A stretch of 64,000 nucleotides of DNA. Origin: Mesorhizobium jarvisii. Lineage in GTDB: Bacteria > Pseudomonadota > Alphaproteobacteria > Rhizobiales > Rhizobiaceae. The stretch spans positions 62,001 through 126,000 of the forward strand of contig NZ_QZXA01000011.1 in assembly GCF_003601985.1 (NCBI RefSeq). Reading direction: 5' to 3'. Made by a program: the position numbers and the translations under genes. The notes below the pieces were generated by a model. That model did not search any database and was not told the DNA's origin. It was given only the letters and a program-made list of their open reading frames with translations. Shown here one piece after another: positions 27,377-36,238 of the stretch (its first letter is position 1; each line of letters opens with the position of its first letter).

Positions 27377-28097
27377 TTGACCCAGGACCCGTACCGTCGC
27401 GGCTGCCCCACCTCGCGTCACTCTAGCGGCGCTAGCCAACGGTACCATAAATTTCTCGGTAAATAATTGATTTTGCTGCATAAATTTCAAATTTTTTAGC
27501 TGTCAATTTTCGCTTCCTTCTACTCATTTGTGTTACCTATTGTGCTACTTAGCGGACAAATTTGAGGGCTGAGCGAAACGACTTTGGGCCTCTTCGTCAA
27601 TTTTCTCCGTCTCGTTGATGGCGCTCGTCACACGTAGCTCGGCCCTGCCGGTTTCGAAAGACCTTGCAACGACACGTGCGGTAATCGGCGGCAACGATGT
27701 GCAATTGGGCCGCTCCTGATTCGGCAGCAGGCATCAAAAATGCTCGAAGACGAGGTGCCGATCCAGCCGTCGTGCGGAGGAGCCCCTCTCGGCATTCAGC
27801 GGAGCGGGGCGTCCAGAAAAAAGGTGCCGGCTGTAGTAGTCCGTGAGCCCGTAGGGGGCTTGGACGTATCAACCGTCACGGCGGCGCGGCCGAGCACGTC
27901 GGGGCCATCGTCAGTACGCGGCGATGCCCGTGCCGAAGATCAGGCTTCGACTTGATGCTCGATAAGCGCGCTGTACCAAGACGCCTGCCATGTGGCTGCC
28001 CATGTCGCCTTTGCTCGGGGTGCCACCGGTCCGGCCCTGCGGACTGGTGCGCAGCTTCTTTAGCCGATATTCATCGGAAAAAAGGAGTCGGAAAATC
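27377..28097. other. Long gene-poor stretch with an AT-rich core
   Basis: About 720 bp without a supported gene. The part at about 27430-27560 is clearly AT-richer than the flanks (runs such as AAATTTCAAATTTTTTAG), suggesting promoter or nucleoid-protein binding DNA or a remnant of acquired sequence. Short open frames here on both strands resemble nothing I recognise. The last 20 bases contain AAGGAG, the ribosome site of the kinase gene. Confidence 0.55.
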
Positions 28098-30539
28098 ATG
28101 ACCGAGATCTGGCAATCACTCCTCGCCAATCTTGCCCTGGTCTCCGTCCTGGTCGTCGCCTGGGACCTTGTCGCCGATTTCACCGGGCGTCTCTCGCCGC
28201 GGATACAGTCGCTGCTTCTCGGCGCGGTCATGTGCGTGGGGGCGGTCATTTCAATGGCGACCGCCTTGTCTGTCTCCGGCTTCGTGGTCGATCTGCGCGC
28301 CGCTTTTATCGGCGCCGCGGCGTTCTTCGGCGGATGGCCGGCAATGATCGTTGCCACGACCGGCTCCATTGCCTATCGCCTCTATCTTGGCGGGCAGGGG
28401 GCCAATGTCGGCGTCATGGGCATCCTGATCACCGCCGTCGTCGGCCTGGCATGGCACCACATTGTCGCGGCCCGGTCGCGCACGATGCTCGACATATTCG
28501 GCTTCGGCGTGTCAGTTGCACTCGCCGGGCTGATCACGCTCCTGGTCATACCCCCGCAAGTCATCACAGGCCTGATCCAGCAGAGCACGTTCCCGTCCCT
28601 CCTGTTCCGCTTCCTCAGTACCATGGTGATCGGCATCCTGCTCGACCGGCAACAGCGGCGGCGCGATCTCTCCATGTCCAACATGATCTATCGGGCCATG
28701 GTTCGTGAACTGCCGGACTGCCTGAACATAAAGGATGTGGACGGCCGCTTCATCGCCGCCAATCCCGCCACCGCCGAAATGCTGGGGGCCGCTTCAGTCG
28801 AGGAGCTCATCGGCAAGACCGATTTCGACTTCTATTCGAAGGACGTGGCCGAGCGCTTCAGGCAGGACGAGGTGGGCGCACTGAAGGCGGGGCAGACATT
28901 GCGCATCGAACAGCCGGCGGTCTTTCCGGATGGCAAACAGGGTTGGCTTTACACGCTCAAGGCGCCGTTCCGCGACGAGGCCGGCAAGATCACCGGTGTC
29001 ATCACCTACAATCGCGAGATTACCGAGCAGAAGCGAAACGCTCAACTCAAGAACGATTTCATTTCGACGGTCAGTCATGAGCTGCGCACCCCTCTGACAT
29101 CCATCCGCGGCTCGCTGGGCCTGATCGCGGCGGGCGTGGCGGGTGAATTGCCGCCGAAGGCCGCCAACCTCGTCAATATCGCCCACACCAATAGCGAGAG
29201 ACTGGTTCTTCTCATCAACGACATCCTCGACATGGAGAAGATCGAGTCAGGTGTGATCGCCTTCAAGATCAAGCAGATGCCTGTGCGCCCGATCATGGAG
29301 CAGGCCATTGCCGCTAGTTCCAATTACATGGCCGAGAGCCGGATACGCATCGTCCTGGTCGACGATGCACCGCGCGCCGAAGCCAACATCGATCCGGACC
29401 GCCTGCACCAGGTGATGGCCAACCTTCTGTCGAACGCGATCAAGTTCTCGCACGCCGACGGCACCGTGATGGTGAAGCTACAGCGTCGCGATCGCGACAT
29501 GTTGCGCATCTCGGTGATCGATCAGGGGACGGGTATCCCCGAGGCGTTTCGTAGCCGTATATTCGGCAAGTTCGAACAGGCCGACGCGTCCAGCACCCGC
29601 AAGAAAGGCGGCACCGGCCTCGGCCTCAGCATCGTCAAGGCCATCGTGGAGAAGCTGGGCGGCGCCGTTTCCTTCGAAACCGAGGAAGAGAAAGGAACCT
29701 CGTTCCACGTCGACCTTGCCGAAGCCCGCAGGCTCCACCCGAGGCCGTATCCGCCACCGCGCCCGCCGCGGGAGCCCGATGGCCGCCTACGGGTTCTGAT
29801 CTGCGAAGACGAGACCGACATCGCCACGGTGATTGCGGCACTCCTGGACTCGGAAGGCTTTTCCAGCGACGTGGCCCCGGACATCGCCACCGCGAAGGCG
29901 CTGCTGCAGTCCCGCGATTATGCGGCACTGACACTCGACATCAAGCTGGCAGAAGAATCGGGTATCAAGCTCTTCCATGACATCAGGGCGTCACCAGTGA
30001 ATTCCGACATTGCGGTCATCGTCATCTCCGCCGTCGCCGATGAGGCCAGGCGCTCACTGAACGGCACCGCCGTCGGCATTGTCGACTGGTTGGAGAAGCC
30101 GGTGGATTCGGGGCGGCTTCACGCCGCTCTTGCCAAGATCGTCGCCAGCAGGAATGAGCAGAGGCCGAAGATCCTCCATGTCGAAGACGACGAGGGTGTG
30201 CTAGCCGTGATGTCGGCGGGGCTGGGCTCCGACGTCTCGATCATCTCGGCGAAAACGCTGCAGGAGGCACGGCGGGCGGTTGCGAAGCGTCACTTCGACC
30301 TGGTCATCCTCGACATAGTGCTTCCAGACGGATCGGGACTGGACCTGCTCGCCGATCTGCCGCTGGAGACCGGAGTCATCGTGTTCTCGGCGGCCGAACC
30401 GGACCAGAAACTCGGCGATCGGGTGCAAGCGATGATGACCAAGACCAGGGCGTCGGAGATCGATGTGGCAAAGCTGGTCAGAACCATGTTGGCCTCATCG
30501 CGAGATGGCACCAGACCCGCCGCCCGTGCCAAGGAGTGA
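28098..30539 (+). CDS. Membrane hybrid sensor histidine kinase with two receiver domains
   Basis: An 813-residue kinase. In order it has a 5TMR-LYT-like multi-span sensor (about 8-185), a PAS domain (about 205-320), HisKA with His327 in STVSHELRTPLTS, and HATPase with NLLSNAIKFS, DQGTGIPEAF and GGTGLGLSI. Two receivers follow, with phospho-acceptors Asp614 (TLDIK) and Asp739 (ILDIV). The first receiver has LICEDE and the second LHVEDDEG acidic pockets. AAGGAG precedes the ATG at 28098. It overlaps the receiver gene downstream at the ribosome site. It probably starts a phosphorelay through the Hpt protein near 36 kb. Confidence 0.9.
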   Translation: MTEIWQSLLANLALVSVLVVAWDLVADFTGRLSPRIQSLLLGAVMCVGAVISMATALSVSGFVVDLRAAFIGAAAFFGGWPAMIVATTGSIAYRLYLGGQGANVGVMGILITAVVGLAWHHIVAARSRTMLDIFGFGVSVALAGLITLLVIPPQVITGLIQQSTFPSLLFRFLSTMVIGILLDRQQRRRDLSMSNMIYRAMVRELPDCLNIKDVDGRFIAANPATAEMLGAASVEELIGKTDFDFYSKDVAERFRQDEVGALKAGQTLRIEQPAVFPDGKQGWLYTLKAPFRDEAGKITGVITYNREITEQKRNAQLKNDFISTVSHELRTPLTSIRGSLGLIAAGVAGELPPKAANLVNIAHTNSERLVLLINDILDMEKIESGVIAFKIKQMPVRPIMEQAIAASSNYMAESRIRIVLVDDAPRAEANIDPDRLHQVMANLLSNAIKFSHADGTVMVKLQRRDRDMLRISVIDQGTGIPEAFRSRIFGKFEQADASSTRKKGGTGLGLSIVKAIVEKLGGAVSFETEEEKGTSFHVDLAEARRLHPRPYPPPRPPREPDGRLRVLICEDETDIATVIAALLDSEGFSSDVAPDIATAKALLQSRDYAALTLDIKLAEESGIKLFHDIRASPVNSDIAVIVISAVADEARRSLNGTAVGIVDWLEKPVDSGRLHAALAKIVASRNEQRPKILHVEDDEGVLAVMSAGLGSDVSIISAKTLQEARRAVAKRHFDLVILDIVLPDGSGLDLLADLPLETGVIVFSAAEPDQKLGDRVQAMMTKTRASEIDVAKLVRTMLASSRDGTRPAARAKE

Positions 30540-30544
30540 CGATC

Positions 30545-30931
30545 ATGCCGGCAAGAATCCTCTACGTGGATGACGAGGACGATATCCGCGAAATCGCTCA
30601 GATGTCGCTGGAACTCGAGCCGGAATTCGAGGTGCGGTCCTGCTCTTCGGGCGCCGCGGCGCTGACCGATGCCGCCGCATGGCATCCCGACCTCATCTTG
30701 CTCGACGTGATGATGCCGGACATGGACGGGCCGGAGACGCTGAAGCGCCTGGCTGCTTCACCGCTGACGGCGTCGATACCCGTGGCCTTTATCACCGCGC
30801 GCACCCAGACGCATCAGGTCGAGCGCTATCTCGCCATGGGAGCGATCGGCGTCATCGCCAAACCCTTCGATCCGCTGGCCCTCGCCGGCGAAGTCAGGAA
30901 GCTGCTCTCGGAGCATCCCGGGCGCGCGTAG
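30545..30931 (+). CDS. Single-domain response regulator, first copy
   Basis: A 128-residue stand-alone receiver with the acidic pair in YVDDEDD, phospho-acceptor Asp54 (LLDVMMPDMDG), Thr in AFITARTQ and Lys in VIAKPFDP. No output domain is present, so it acts by protein contact or as a phosphate relay. The ATG at 30545 is chosen over a GTG at 30536 because AAGGAG (30531-30536) is correctly spaced from the ATG. It directly follows the hybrid kinase and is presumably phosphorylated by it. Confidence 0.9.
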   Translation: MPARILYVDDEDDIREIAQMSLELEPEFEVRSCSSGAAALTDAAAWHPDLILLDVMMPDMDGPETLKRLAASPLTASIPVAFITARTQTHQVERYLAMGAIGVIAKPFDPLALAGEVRKLLSEHPGRA

Positions 30932-31077
30932 CCGCTGGGTCGAAGGCAGCGGCAAGAAGCCTGTCAGCAAGCTCCGTTTGCCGTTTAGGGCACCTATACC
31001 ATACCCCAATATTCATCTACTGATTGTATCGAAATACGGCCGTCGCGAATCGGTTTTATTTATGATTGCGCGGCATC

Positions 31078-31104
31078 GGCCGGCGCGGGAGACCCGCACC
31101 GGCC
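31078..31104 (+). terminator. GC-rich hairpin between the two receiver genes
   Basis: GGCCGGCGCGGG and CCCGCACCGGCC (11 of 12 paired) flank the 3-base loop AGA, followed by TTGTTT. The T-rich tail is short, so termination may be partial. It would separate the kinase/receiver unit from the receiver/YaiO/HEAT/GT unit. Confidence 0.55.
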
Positions 31105-31188
31105 TTGTTTGCATGGACCGCATTGGCGGATGTCGGTTCATGGGTTGATCACTCCGGGGGGCACGAGGCGTGAACCGGAGCAGCACTG

Positions 31189-31581
31189 GTGAATGGAGCG
31201 AAGGCAAGAGTTCTGATCTGCGATGATGACCCCTTGTTGCTTGAACTGATGGAATTCAGGCTGAGGGCGAAGGGATACGAGGTCATCACGGCAGTGGACG
31301 GTGCCGAGGCACTGGCGAAGGCGGAACAGGAGGGACCCGACATCATCGTGCTCGACGCGATGATGCCCAAGGCCGACGGCCTGGAGGTGCTGGCTCGCCT
31401 CAAGAGCGACCCGGCCCTGTCAGACACGCCGGTGGTGATGCTGACCGCCCGCAAGGCCGAAAGGGACATCGTCTCGGCCCTCGAGAAGGGCGCTGACGAC
31501 TATCTGGTAAAGCCATTCATCCCCGAGGAACTGCTGGCCCGGCTGGCGCGTTTGATCGCGCGCAAGAATGGGAAACGCTGA
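31189..31581 (+). CDS. Single-domain response regulator, second copy
   Basis: A 130-residue receiver with LICDDDPLL, phospho-acceptor Asp56 (VLDAMMPKADG), Thr in VMLTARKAE and Lys in YLVKPFIPEE. The start is a GTG at 31189 with CCGGAG upstream; no ATG is in frame nearby. The ATG of the next gene overlaps its TGA stop, coupling it to the TPR/outer-membrane protein. It differs from the receiver at 30545 and therefore likely regulates the envelope genes rather than duplicating it. Confidence 0.88.
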   Translation: MNGAKARVLICDDDPLLLELMEFRLRAKGYEVITAVDGAEALAKAEQEGPDIIVLDAMMPKADGLEVLARLKSDPALSDTPVVMLTARKAERDIVSALEKGADDYLVKPFIPEELLARLARLIARKNGKR

Positions 31582-33338
31582 TGAGGCGCAGCCGGCGCAC
31601 AGCGCTTGCCGCATGCCTGATCCTGGCCATCGCGGCCACTCCTGGTGCGGTGCTTGCGCAGACGGTCGATGAGCTCTACGCGTCCGCCGTGAAAGCCAGG
31701 CAGGCCCGGCATTTCGACGAGGCGGTGGATCTGCTTCGGCGCGCACTCGCGCTCAAACCCGACAACGCCGATGCCCTGGTTCAGCTCGGCTTCGCCGAGC
31801 TCGGCCGCAACGATCTGGCGGCGGCGCGCGACGCCTTTTCCAAGGCGCTTTCCCTTGCTCCGACCTATCAAGATGCCAGCTTCGGCCTGGCCGAGATCGA
31901 GTTCCGTTCGGGCAATCTGGATGCCGCGCTGCCGCTCGCCGAATCGGTGGCGCGCGCCCAGCCCGGCAACGCCGACGTCGCCGCGCTTGTAGAGAACATC
32001 CGCAAGGCCGTAGAGGCCGCCGGCAGTGAAGCGAGGAAGGCGTCGGTGGCGGCCCCGGCGCCGAGGGCGAAACCGCCCCTCCGGCGGCACGATCCCGTCG
32101 CCGGCCTGATGGAGCAAGGTCGGCGGTTGCGAACAACGGGAAAGCTGCCCGAAGCGGAGAAGGTTTATCGCCGCGCGCTTGGGCTGGCGCCGAAGAACAC
32201 CGACATCTTGGTCGCCCTTGGCCTTATCGTGGGCTCCAGCCAGCGGTTCGACGAAGCCGGGCATTTCTTCGACCGGGCGCTGGCCATAAAGCCCGGCCTT
32301 CTCGACGCGCGGATCGGCAAGATCCGCCTGGCGATTTGGCAGGGCGACGTGCCGGGCGCCCGCGCGCTGGTCGATGATGTGTTGGCCTCGTCGCCGGACA
32401 ATGTGGAGGCGCTCGACCTCGATGCCAAGATCGCCCTGCTCGAGGCCGACTACACGCGGGCCGGGCAGTCGTTCCAGCGCGTGCTTGCGATCGATCCGCG
32501 CAATGCCGAGGCGCTGGTGGGGATCGGCGATGTGCGCCGCGCCCAAGGCGACGACGATGCAGCGCGGCAGGCCTACAGAGAGGCGCTCGCCATCGAGCCC
32601 GGCTCTTCCGACATCGAGAAAAGACTGGCCGTGCCACCCCCGCGCAAATGGCGGCTCGACCTCGGCACCGAGGTGAGCGATCTCACCAACGGGCTGGGAG
32701 ACTGGACCGACAGCTCGGCTGGCCTTGCTTATCGGCTGTCGCCGCGCACGACGATTTCGGGCCGCACCCGCGTGGCAACCCGCTTCGGCCGCACCGACGT
32801 TCAGATCGAGGGCCGCATCGACGAGGCCTTCTCGCCTGCCTTCTCCGCCTATGCGCTCGCCGCGGTGACGCCGGACGCCGATTTCCTGGCGCGCTATTCG
32901 ATCGGCGCCGGCGCGTCCTTGCAGGTTATGGCGGCGGCGAAGGCGTTCGGCCCCTTGTCGCTCAACATCGACACCCGCTACGACAATTTCACCGACACAG
33001 ACGTCACCAGTGTCTCGCCCTGGGTGCAGGCCTATATCTTCGACGGCCGGCTGGGGCTTTCCGCCCGCTGGGTGCATGCGGCCGACGATATCGGCACGCG
33101 CGCGGACGGCTATGTGCTTAGGGCCGACCTTGCGATGACGCAGCGCTTCAACCTGTTCGGCGGCTATGCGGACGCCCCCGAAATCTCCGACGGCACGCTG
33201 GTGCCGACGCGCACCGTCTTCGGCGGCATCTCCTGGGACGTCAACGATCCGCTGACGCTCCGCGCCAGTATCGCACATGAGCAACGCCCGACATTCGACC
33301 GAAGCACATTCGGGCTCGGCTTGACCGCGCGGTTCTGA
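31581..33338 (+). CDS. TPR protein with C-terminal YaiO-like outer-membrane beta-barrel
   Basis: A 585-residue exported protein. It has a cleavable signal peptide (about residues 1-27, ending VLAQ), then TPR repeats to about residue 345 (repeated ALALKPDNADAL-like, GLAPKNTDIL-like and AIDPRNAEAL-like units). The C-terminal ~230 residues alternate polar and hydrophobic positions and end in Phe (GLTARF), as in beta-barrels inserted by BAM. The layout recalls the TPR plus porin arrangement of PgaA and BcsC and the YaiO family. With the adjacent GT2 enzyme it is a candidate polysaccharide exporter. Confidence 0.83.
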   Translation: MRRSRRTALAACLILAIAATPGAVLAQTVDELYASAVKARQARHFDEAVDLLRRALALKPDNADALVQLGFAELGRNDLAAARDAFSKALSLAPTYQDASFGLAEIEFRSGNLDAALPLAESVARAQPGNADVAALVENIRKAVEAAGSEARKASVAAPAPRAKPPLRRHDPVAGLMEQGRRLRTTGKLPEAEKVYRRALGLAPKNTDILVALGLIVGSSQRFDEAGHFFDRALAIKPGLLDARIGKIRLAIWQGDVPGARALVDDVLASSPDNVEALDLDAKIALLEADYTRAGQSFQRVLAIDPRNAEALVGIGDVRRAQGDDDAARQAYREALAIEPGSSDIEKRLAVPPPRKWRLDLGTEVSDLTNGLGDWTDSSAGLAYRLSPRTTISGRTRVATRFGRTDVQIEGRIDEAFSPAFSAYALAAVTPDADFLARYSIGAGASLQVMAAAKAFGPLSLNIDTRYDNFTDTDVTSVSPWVQAYIFDGRLGLSARWVHAADDIGTRADGYVLRADLAMTQRFNLFGGYADAPEISDGTLVPTRTVFGGISWDVNDPLTLRASIAHEQRPTFDRSTFGLGLTARF

Positions 33339-33340
33339 TC

Positions 33341-34378
33341 ATGTGGTACATCTGGGATCTTTCCATTTTGCTCAGCGCCCTTTCCCTGGTGATCATGCTG
33401 TTCCTGATCGCGCGCCGGGTGCTGCAGGAACGCCGAGGCAGGGCCCAGATCGATCAGCGGCGCCAGCTTCACACGGCACTGATCGCCTTCACGGAAAACC
33501 GGGACCGCGAGGCCTTGAAGGTGGTGTTGCTCGCGGTGCCGGCGGGCGTGGCGATCGATGCCGGCTTCGAGTTCATTTCGCTGCTTCGCGGCGAGGAGTA
33601 TGACGACGTCCTTGCCGCCTTCGACGAATGCGGCCTGCCGGCGCTTGTCGGCAAGCAGCTGGAAAAAGGCAACAGCGCCGAGCGCATGCACGCGGCCGAG
33701 ATGCTTGCTGCGCTGCGTTCGGAAAACGCGGTGGCGAGCCTGCTCTCGGCGCTCGACCGTGATCGTTCGCGCGAGGTGAGGATCGCCGCCGCCATCGCGC
33801 TCTGCGATCTCGGCAGCCTGCCGCCGCTCGATATCGCGCTGGGCAAGGTCGGCGTGGCGGGACAGCGCTCGCGGCGCCTGATCGAGCTGTTCAGGCGCTT
33901 TCCGCCGGCGCGCTTCGAGGAGCTCAGGGATCATGCCGCGCGCACCGACGCGATACCCTTCATCCGGGCCGCCGCGATCGACGCGCTGGCTCATGCCGCC
34001 GGGTTCCATTTCGCCGATTTCTTCGCCCGCGCCACCGGTGATCAATCGCCCGAGGTCGCCGCCGCGGCGCTACGCGCGCTGGGCCTCACCGGGCACGCCG
34101 AGGCGCCTGCCATCCTGGCGAGCGCGATGGCCAACGGCGACTGGGACGTGCGCGCTGCCGCCGCTGATGCGGCCGGGCGCCTCGGGCTCGCCGGGCTCGC
34201 CGCGCCGCTCTCTGCGCTGATGGACGATGAGGCATGGACAGTGCGCTATGCCGCCGCCAACGCGCTGCGCTCGTTTGGCCAGCCGGGAGAACGGCTGCTG
34301 CGTGACATCGCTGCGAGCGAGGTCTCGCGCAGCCAGCGCACCGCCTCGCTCATCCTTGCCGAGGGGCCGGCCGCATGA
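33341..34378 (+). CDS. Membrane-anchored HEAT-repeat protein
   Basis: A 345-residue protein with one N-terminal transmembrane segment (LSILLSALSLVIMLFLIARR) and a soluble alpha-helical region of HEAT/PBS-lyase-like repeats (for example HAAEMLAALRSENAVASLL, AAAALRALGLTGHAEAPAIL, RYAAANALRSFGQPG). It begins 2 bp after the YaiO-like gene and its TGA overlaps the ATG of the glycosyltransferase. Such proteins usually scaffold complexes. Here it probably bridges the inner-membrane synthase to its regulator or exporter; this is inference. Confidence 0.83.
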   Translation: MWYIWDLSILLSALSLVIMLFLIARRVLQERRGRAQIDQRRQLHTALIAFTENRDREALKVVLLAVPAGVAIDAGFEFISLLRGEEYDDVLAAFDECGLPALVGKQLEKGNSAERMHAAEMLAALRSENAVASLLSALDRDRSREVRIAAAIALCDLGSLPPLDIALGKVGVAGQRSRRLIELFRRFPPARFEELRDHAARTDAIPFIRAAAIDALAHAAGFHFADFFARATGDQSPEVAAAALRALGLTGHAEAPAILASAMANGDWDVRAAAADAAGRLGLAGLAAPLSALMDDEAWTVRYAAANALRSFGQPGERLLRDIAASEVSRSQRTASLILAEGPAA

Positions 34379-35802
34379 TGTCCGACTGGAGCCACGAGAT
34401 CGTTCTGGCCGCCTCCATTCTGTCCTGGTTCATCATCGGGGCAGGGCTGGCGCAGACCACGATCTATCTGTTGCAGCTCATTATTGCGGCCTACGCGCTT
34501 TCCAGGCGCCCGCCGGTCGCGCGCTCGGCGCTGCTGTGGCACCGCTATGGCGATGTCGCGCCGCCGATCGCGCTCCTCGTACCCGCCTATAATGAGGAAG
34601 TGAACGTGGTCGAGAGCGTCCATTCGATGCTGGCGCTCGAGTATCCGAATTTCGAGGTGATCGTCATCAACGACGGTTCCAAGGACCACACGCTGCAGCG
34701 CCTGATCGAGGCCTTCAAGCTGGTGAAATTCCGCCGGCCTTATGAGGAGGCGCTGGCGCACGAGCCGATCCGCGGCCTCTATTCCTCGCCGATGACCGAG
34801 CGGCTGTTCGTGGTCGACAAGGAAAACGGCGGCAAGGCCGATGCCCAGAATGCCGGCATCAATGTCTGCCGCGCGCCGCTTTTCTGCGTGATCGACGGCG
34901 ATTCCATCCTCGAGCCCGATGCGCTGATGCGCGCCGCCCAGCCCTTCATCGACGACCCCGAGCGCACCATCGCCGTCGGCGGCACGATCCGCATCGCCAA
35001 CGGATCGAGGATCGAAGCCGGCAGGGTGCGCGAGATCCACCTGTCCAACCGCTTGCTGCCGTTGCTCCAGGTCGTCGAATATCTAAGGGCCTTTCTCATG
35101 GCCCGGCTGGCCTGGAGCCGCATCAACACGCTGATGCTGGTGTCCGGCGCCTTCGGCATGTTCCGCCGCACGGAGGTGGTGGCGGTGGGGGGCTTCACCA
35201 AGGGCTCGATGGGCGAGGACCTCGACCTCGTCATCAAGCTGCACCGCCACATGAGAGATGCCGGGCGCAAATACCGCATCCAGTTCATTCCGGAGCCGGT
35301 GTGCTGGACCGAGGCGCCGGAGACGCTGGGCGTGCTTGCCAGGCAGCGAACGCGCTGGCAGCGCGGCGCGCTCGAATGCTTCTTCCGTTACCGCTCCATG
35401 CTGTTCAATCCGCGCTATGGCCGCGTCGGCTTCCTCGGCTTCGGTCACATATTGGTTGTCGACGTGCTAGGGCCGGTAGCGGAGGTGCTGGGCTACATCC
35501 TGATCCCGGCATTCTGGCTGCTCGGCATCCTGTCGACCGAGTATCTGCTGGCTTTCACCTCGCTCATCTTCACCTACGGCGTCTGCGTCAGCGTGTGTTC
35601 CCTGGTTCTCGAAGAGGCCGAATTGCAGCGTTTTCCACGCGCCAGGGACCTCGCCGTGCTGACGGCCGTCGCCGTGATCGAGAATTTCGGCTACCGCCAG
35701 CTCAACAATTTCTGGCGCGTGAAGGGCTGGTGGCAATATTTGCGCGGCAACCAGGGGTGGGGCGAGATGACTAGAACCGGCCTGACCGGCGCCAAGAAAT
35801 GA
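34375..35802 (+). CDS. Processive family-2 glycosyltransferase (PgaC/BcsA/NodC-like)
   Basis: A 475-residue membrane glycosyltransferase. Two N-terminal transmembrane segments precede a GT-A domain with the canonical acidic residues VINDGSKDH, VIDGDS and MGEDLD, and the QRTRWQRG motif (QxxRW) of processive enzymes such as hyaluronan, poly-GlcNAc and cellulose synthases. Three or more hydrophobic segments follow. It would polymerise a nucleotide sugar and thread the chain through the inner membrane. There is no PilZ domain, so c-di-GMP control, if any, would be indirect. Confidence 0.9.
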   Translation: MMSDWSHEIVLAASILSWFIIGAGLAQTTIYLLQLIIAAYALSRRPPVARSALLWHRYGDVAPPIALLVPAYNEEVNVVESVHSMLALEYPNFEVIVINDGSKDHTLQRLIEAFKLVKFRRPYEEALAHEPIRGLYSSPMTERLFVVDKENGGKADAQNAGINVCRAPLFCVIDGDSILEPDALMRAAQPFIDDPERTIAVGGTIRIANGSRIEAGRVREIHLSNRLLPLLQVVEYLRAFLMARLAWSRINTLMLVSGAFGMFRRTEVVAVGGFTKGSMGEDLDLVIKLHRHMRDAGRKYRIQFIPEPVCWTEAPETLGVLARQRTRWQRGALECFFRYRSMLFNPRYGRVGFLGFGHILVVDVLGPVAEVLGYILIPAFWLLGILSTEYLLAFTSLIFTYGVCVSVCSLVLEEAELQRFPRARDLAVLTAVAVIENFGYRQLNNFWRVKGWWQYLRGNQGWGEMTRTGLTGAKK

Positions 35803-35817
35803 GCCCGGCCGGCCGCG

Positions 35818-36105
35818 TCATTCCAGAGTGCGCTCGATCTCCGCGATAAGCGTCTCGAGCGCGGCGCGGGCGGCGTGCGGCTGCTCGATCAGCAGCGTCT
35901 CCAGCTCGGACGCTCGTGCGCTGATACCCGGAAAGCCGAACGTTCCGGCAGCACCCGCCAGCGAGTGCGCTATCCTGACCAGCGGATCGCCCGCCTCCCG
36001 GGGCAAAGGGCCGCCCTCACATGCGATGGCCTTCAGCTGCCCGAGCTGATCGGCGCACCGGATAAGGAAGCGTTGCCGCAGGGGGGCGAAAGGATCGTTT
36101 GAGAT
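35818..36105 (-). CDS. Hpt-domain phosphotransfer protein (start unresolved, possibly ATC)
   Basis: The frame encodes an Hpt domain with the phosphorylatable His in RIAHSLAGAAGTFGF and a following helix ELETLL. The domain's first helices (DPFAPLRQRFLIRC) lie upstream of the only conventional start, a TTG at 36006, which would truncate the bundle. The frame is open to a TAG at 36133-36135, with no ATG, GTG or TTG in the needed stretch. GGAG lies 8 bases before an ATC at 36105, so rare ATC initiation or a sequence error is proposed. It is convergent with the glycosyltransferase and probably belongs to the kinase relay. Confidence 0.65.
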   Translation of the reverse strand: MSNDPFAPLRQRFLIRCADQLGQLKAIACEGGPLPREAGDPLVRIAHSLAGAAGTFGFPGISARASELETLLIEQPHAARAALETLIAEIERTLE

Positions 36106-36238
36106 GGGTGGTGCTCCAATGGGATGTCGAAACTATTCAAGCAGAAAGCGGGGTAGGTTTGAACTGGCTGCTTGTCGCGCACGACCTCTGCCCGAGGACT
36201 GCCCGAGGCCGCGGTTGCGCCAGAAGCGTCGTCGATGC

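Noticed and set aside
31500..33284. 594-codon open frame on the minus strand antisense to the TPR/YaiO gene
   Set aside because: High-GC DNA often leaves the antisense frame open; the plus-strand product has a signal peptide, TPR pattern and barrel, whereas the antisense product is rich in Arg, Gly and His without motifs.
33164..34045. 293-codon minus-strand frame over the HEAT gene
   Set aside because: It spans two well-supported plus-strand genes and shows no domain.
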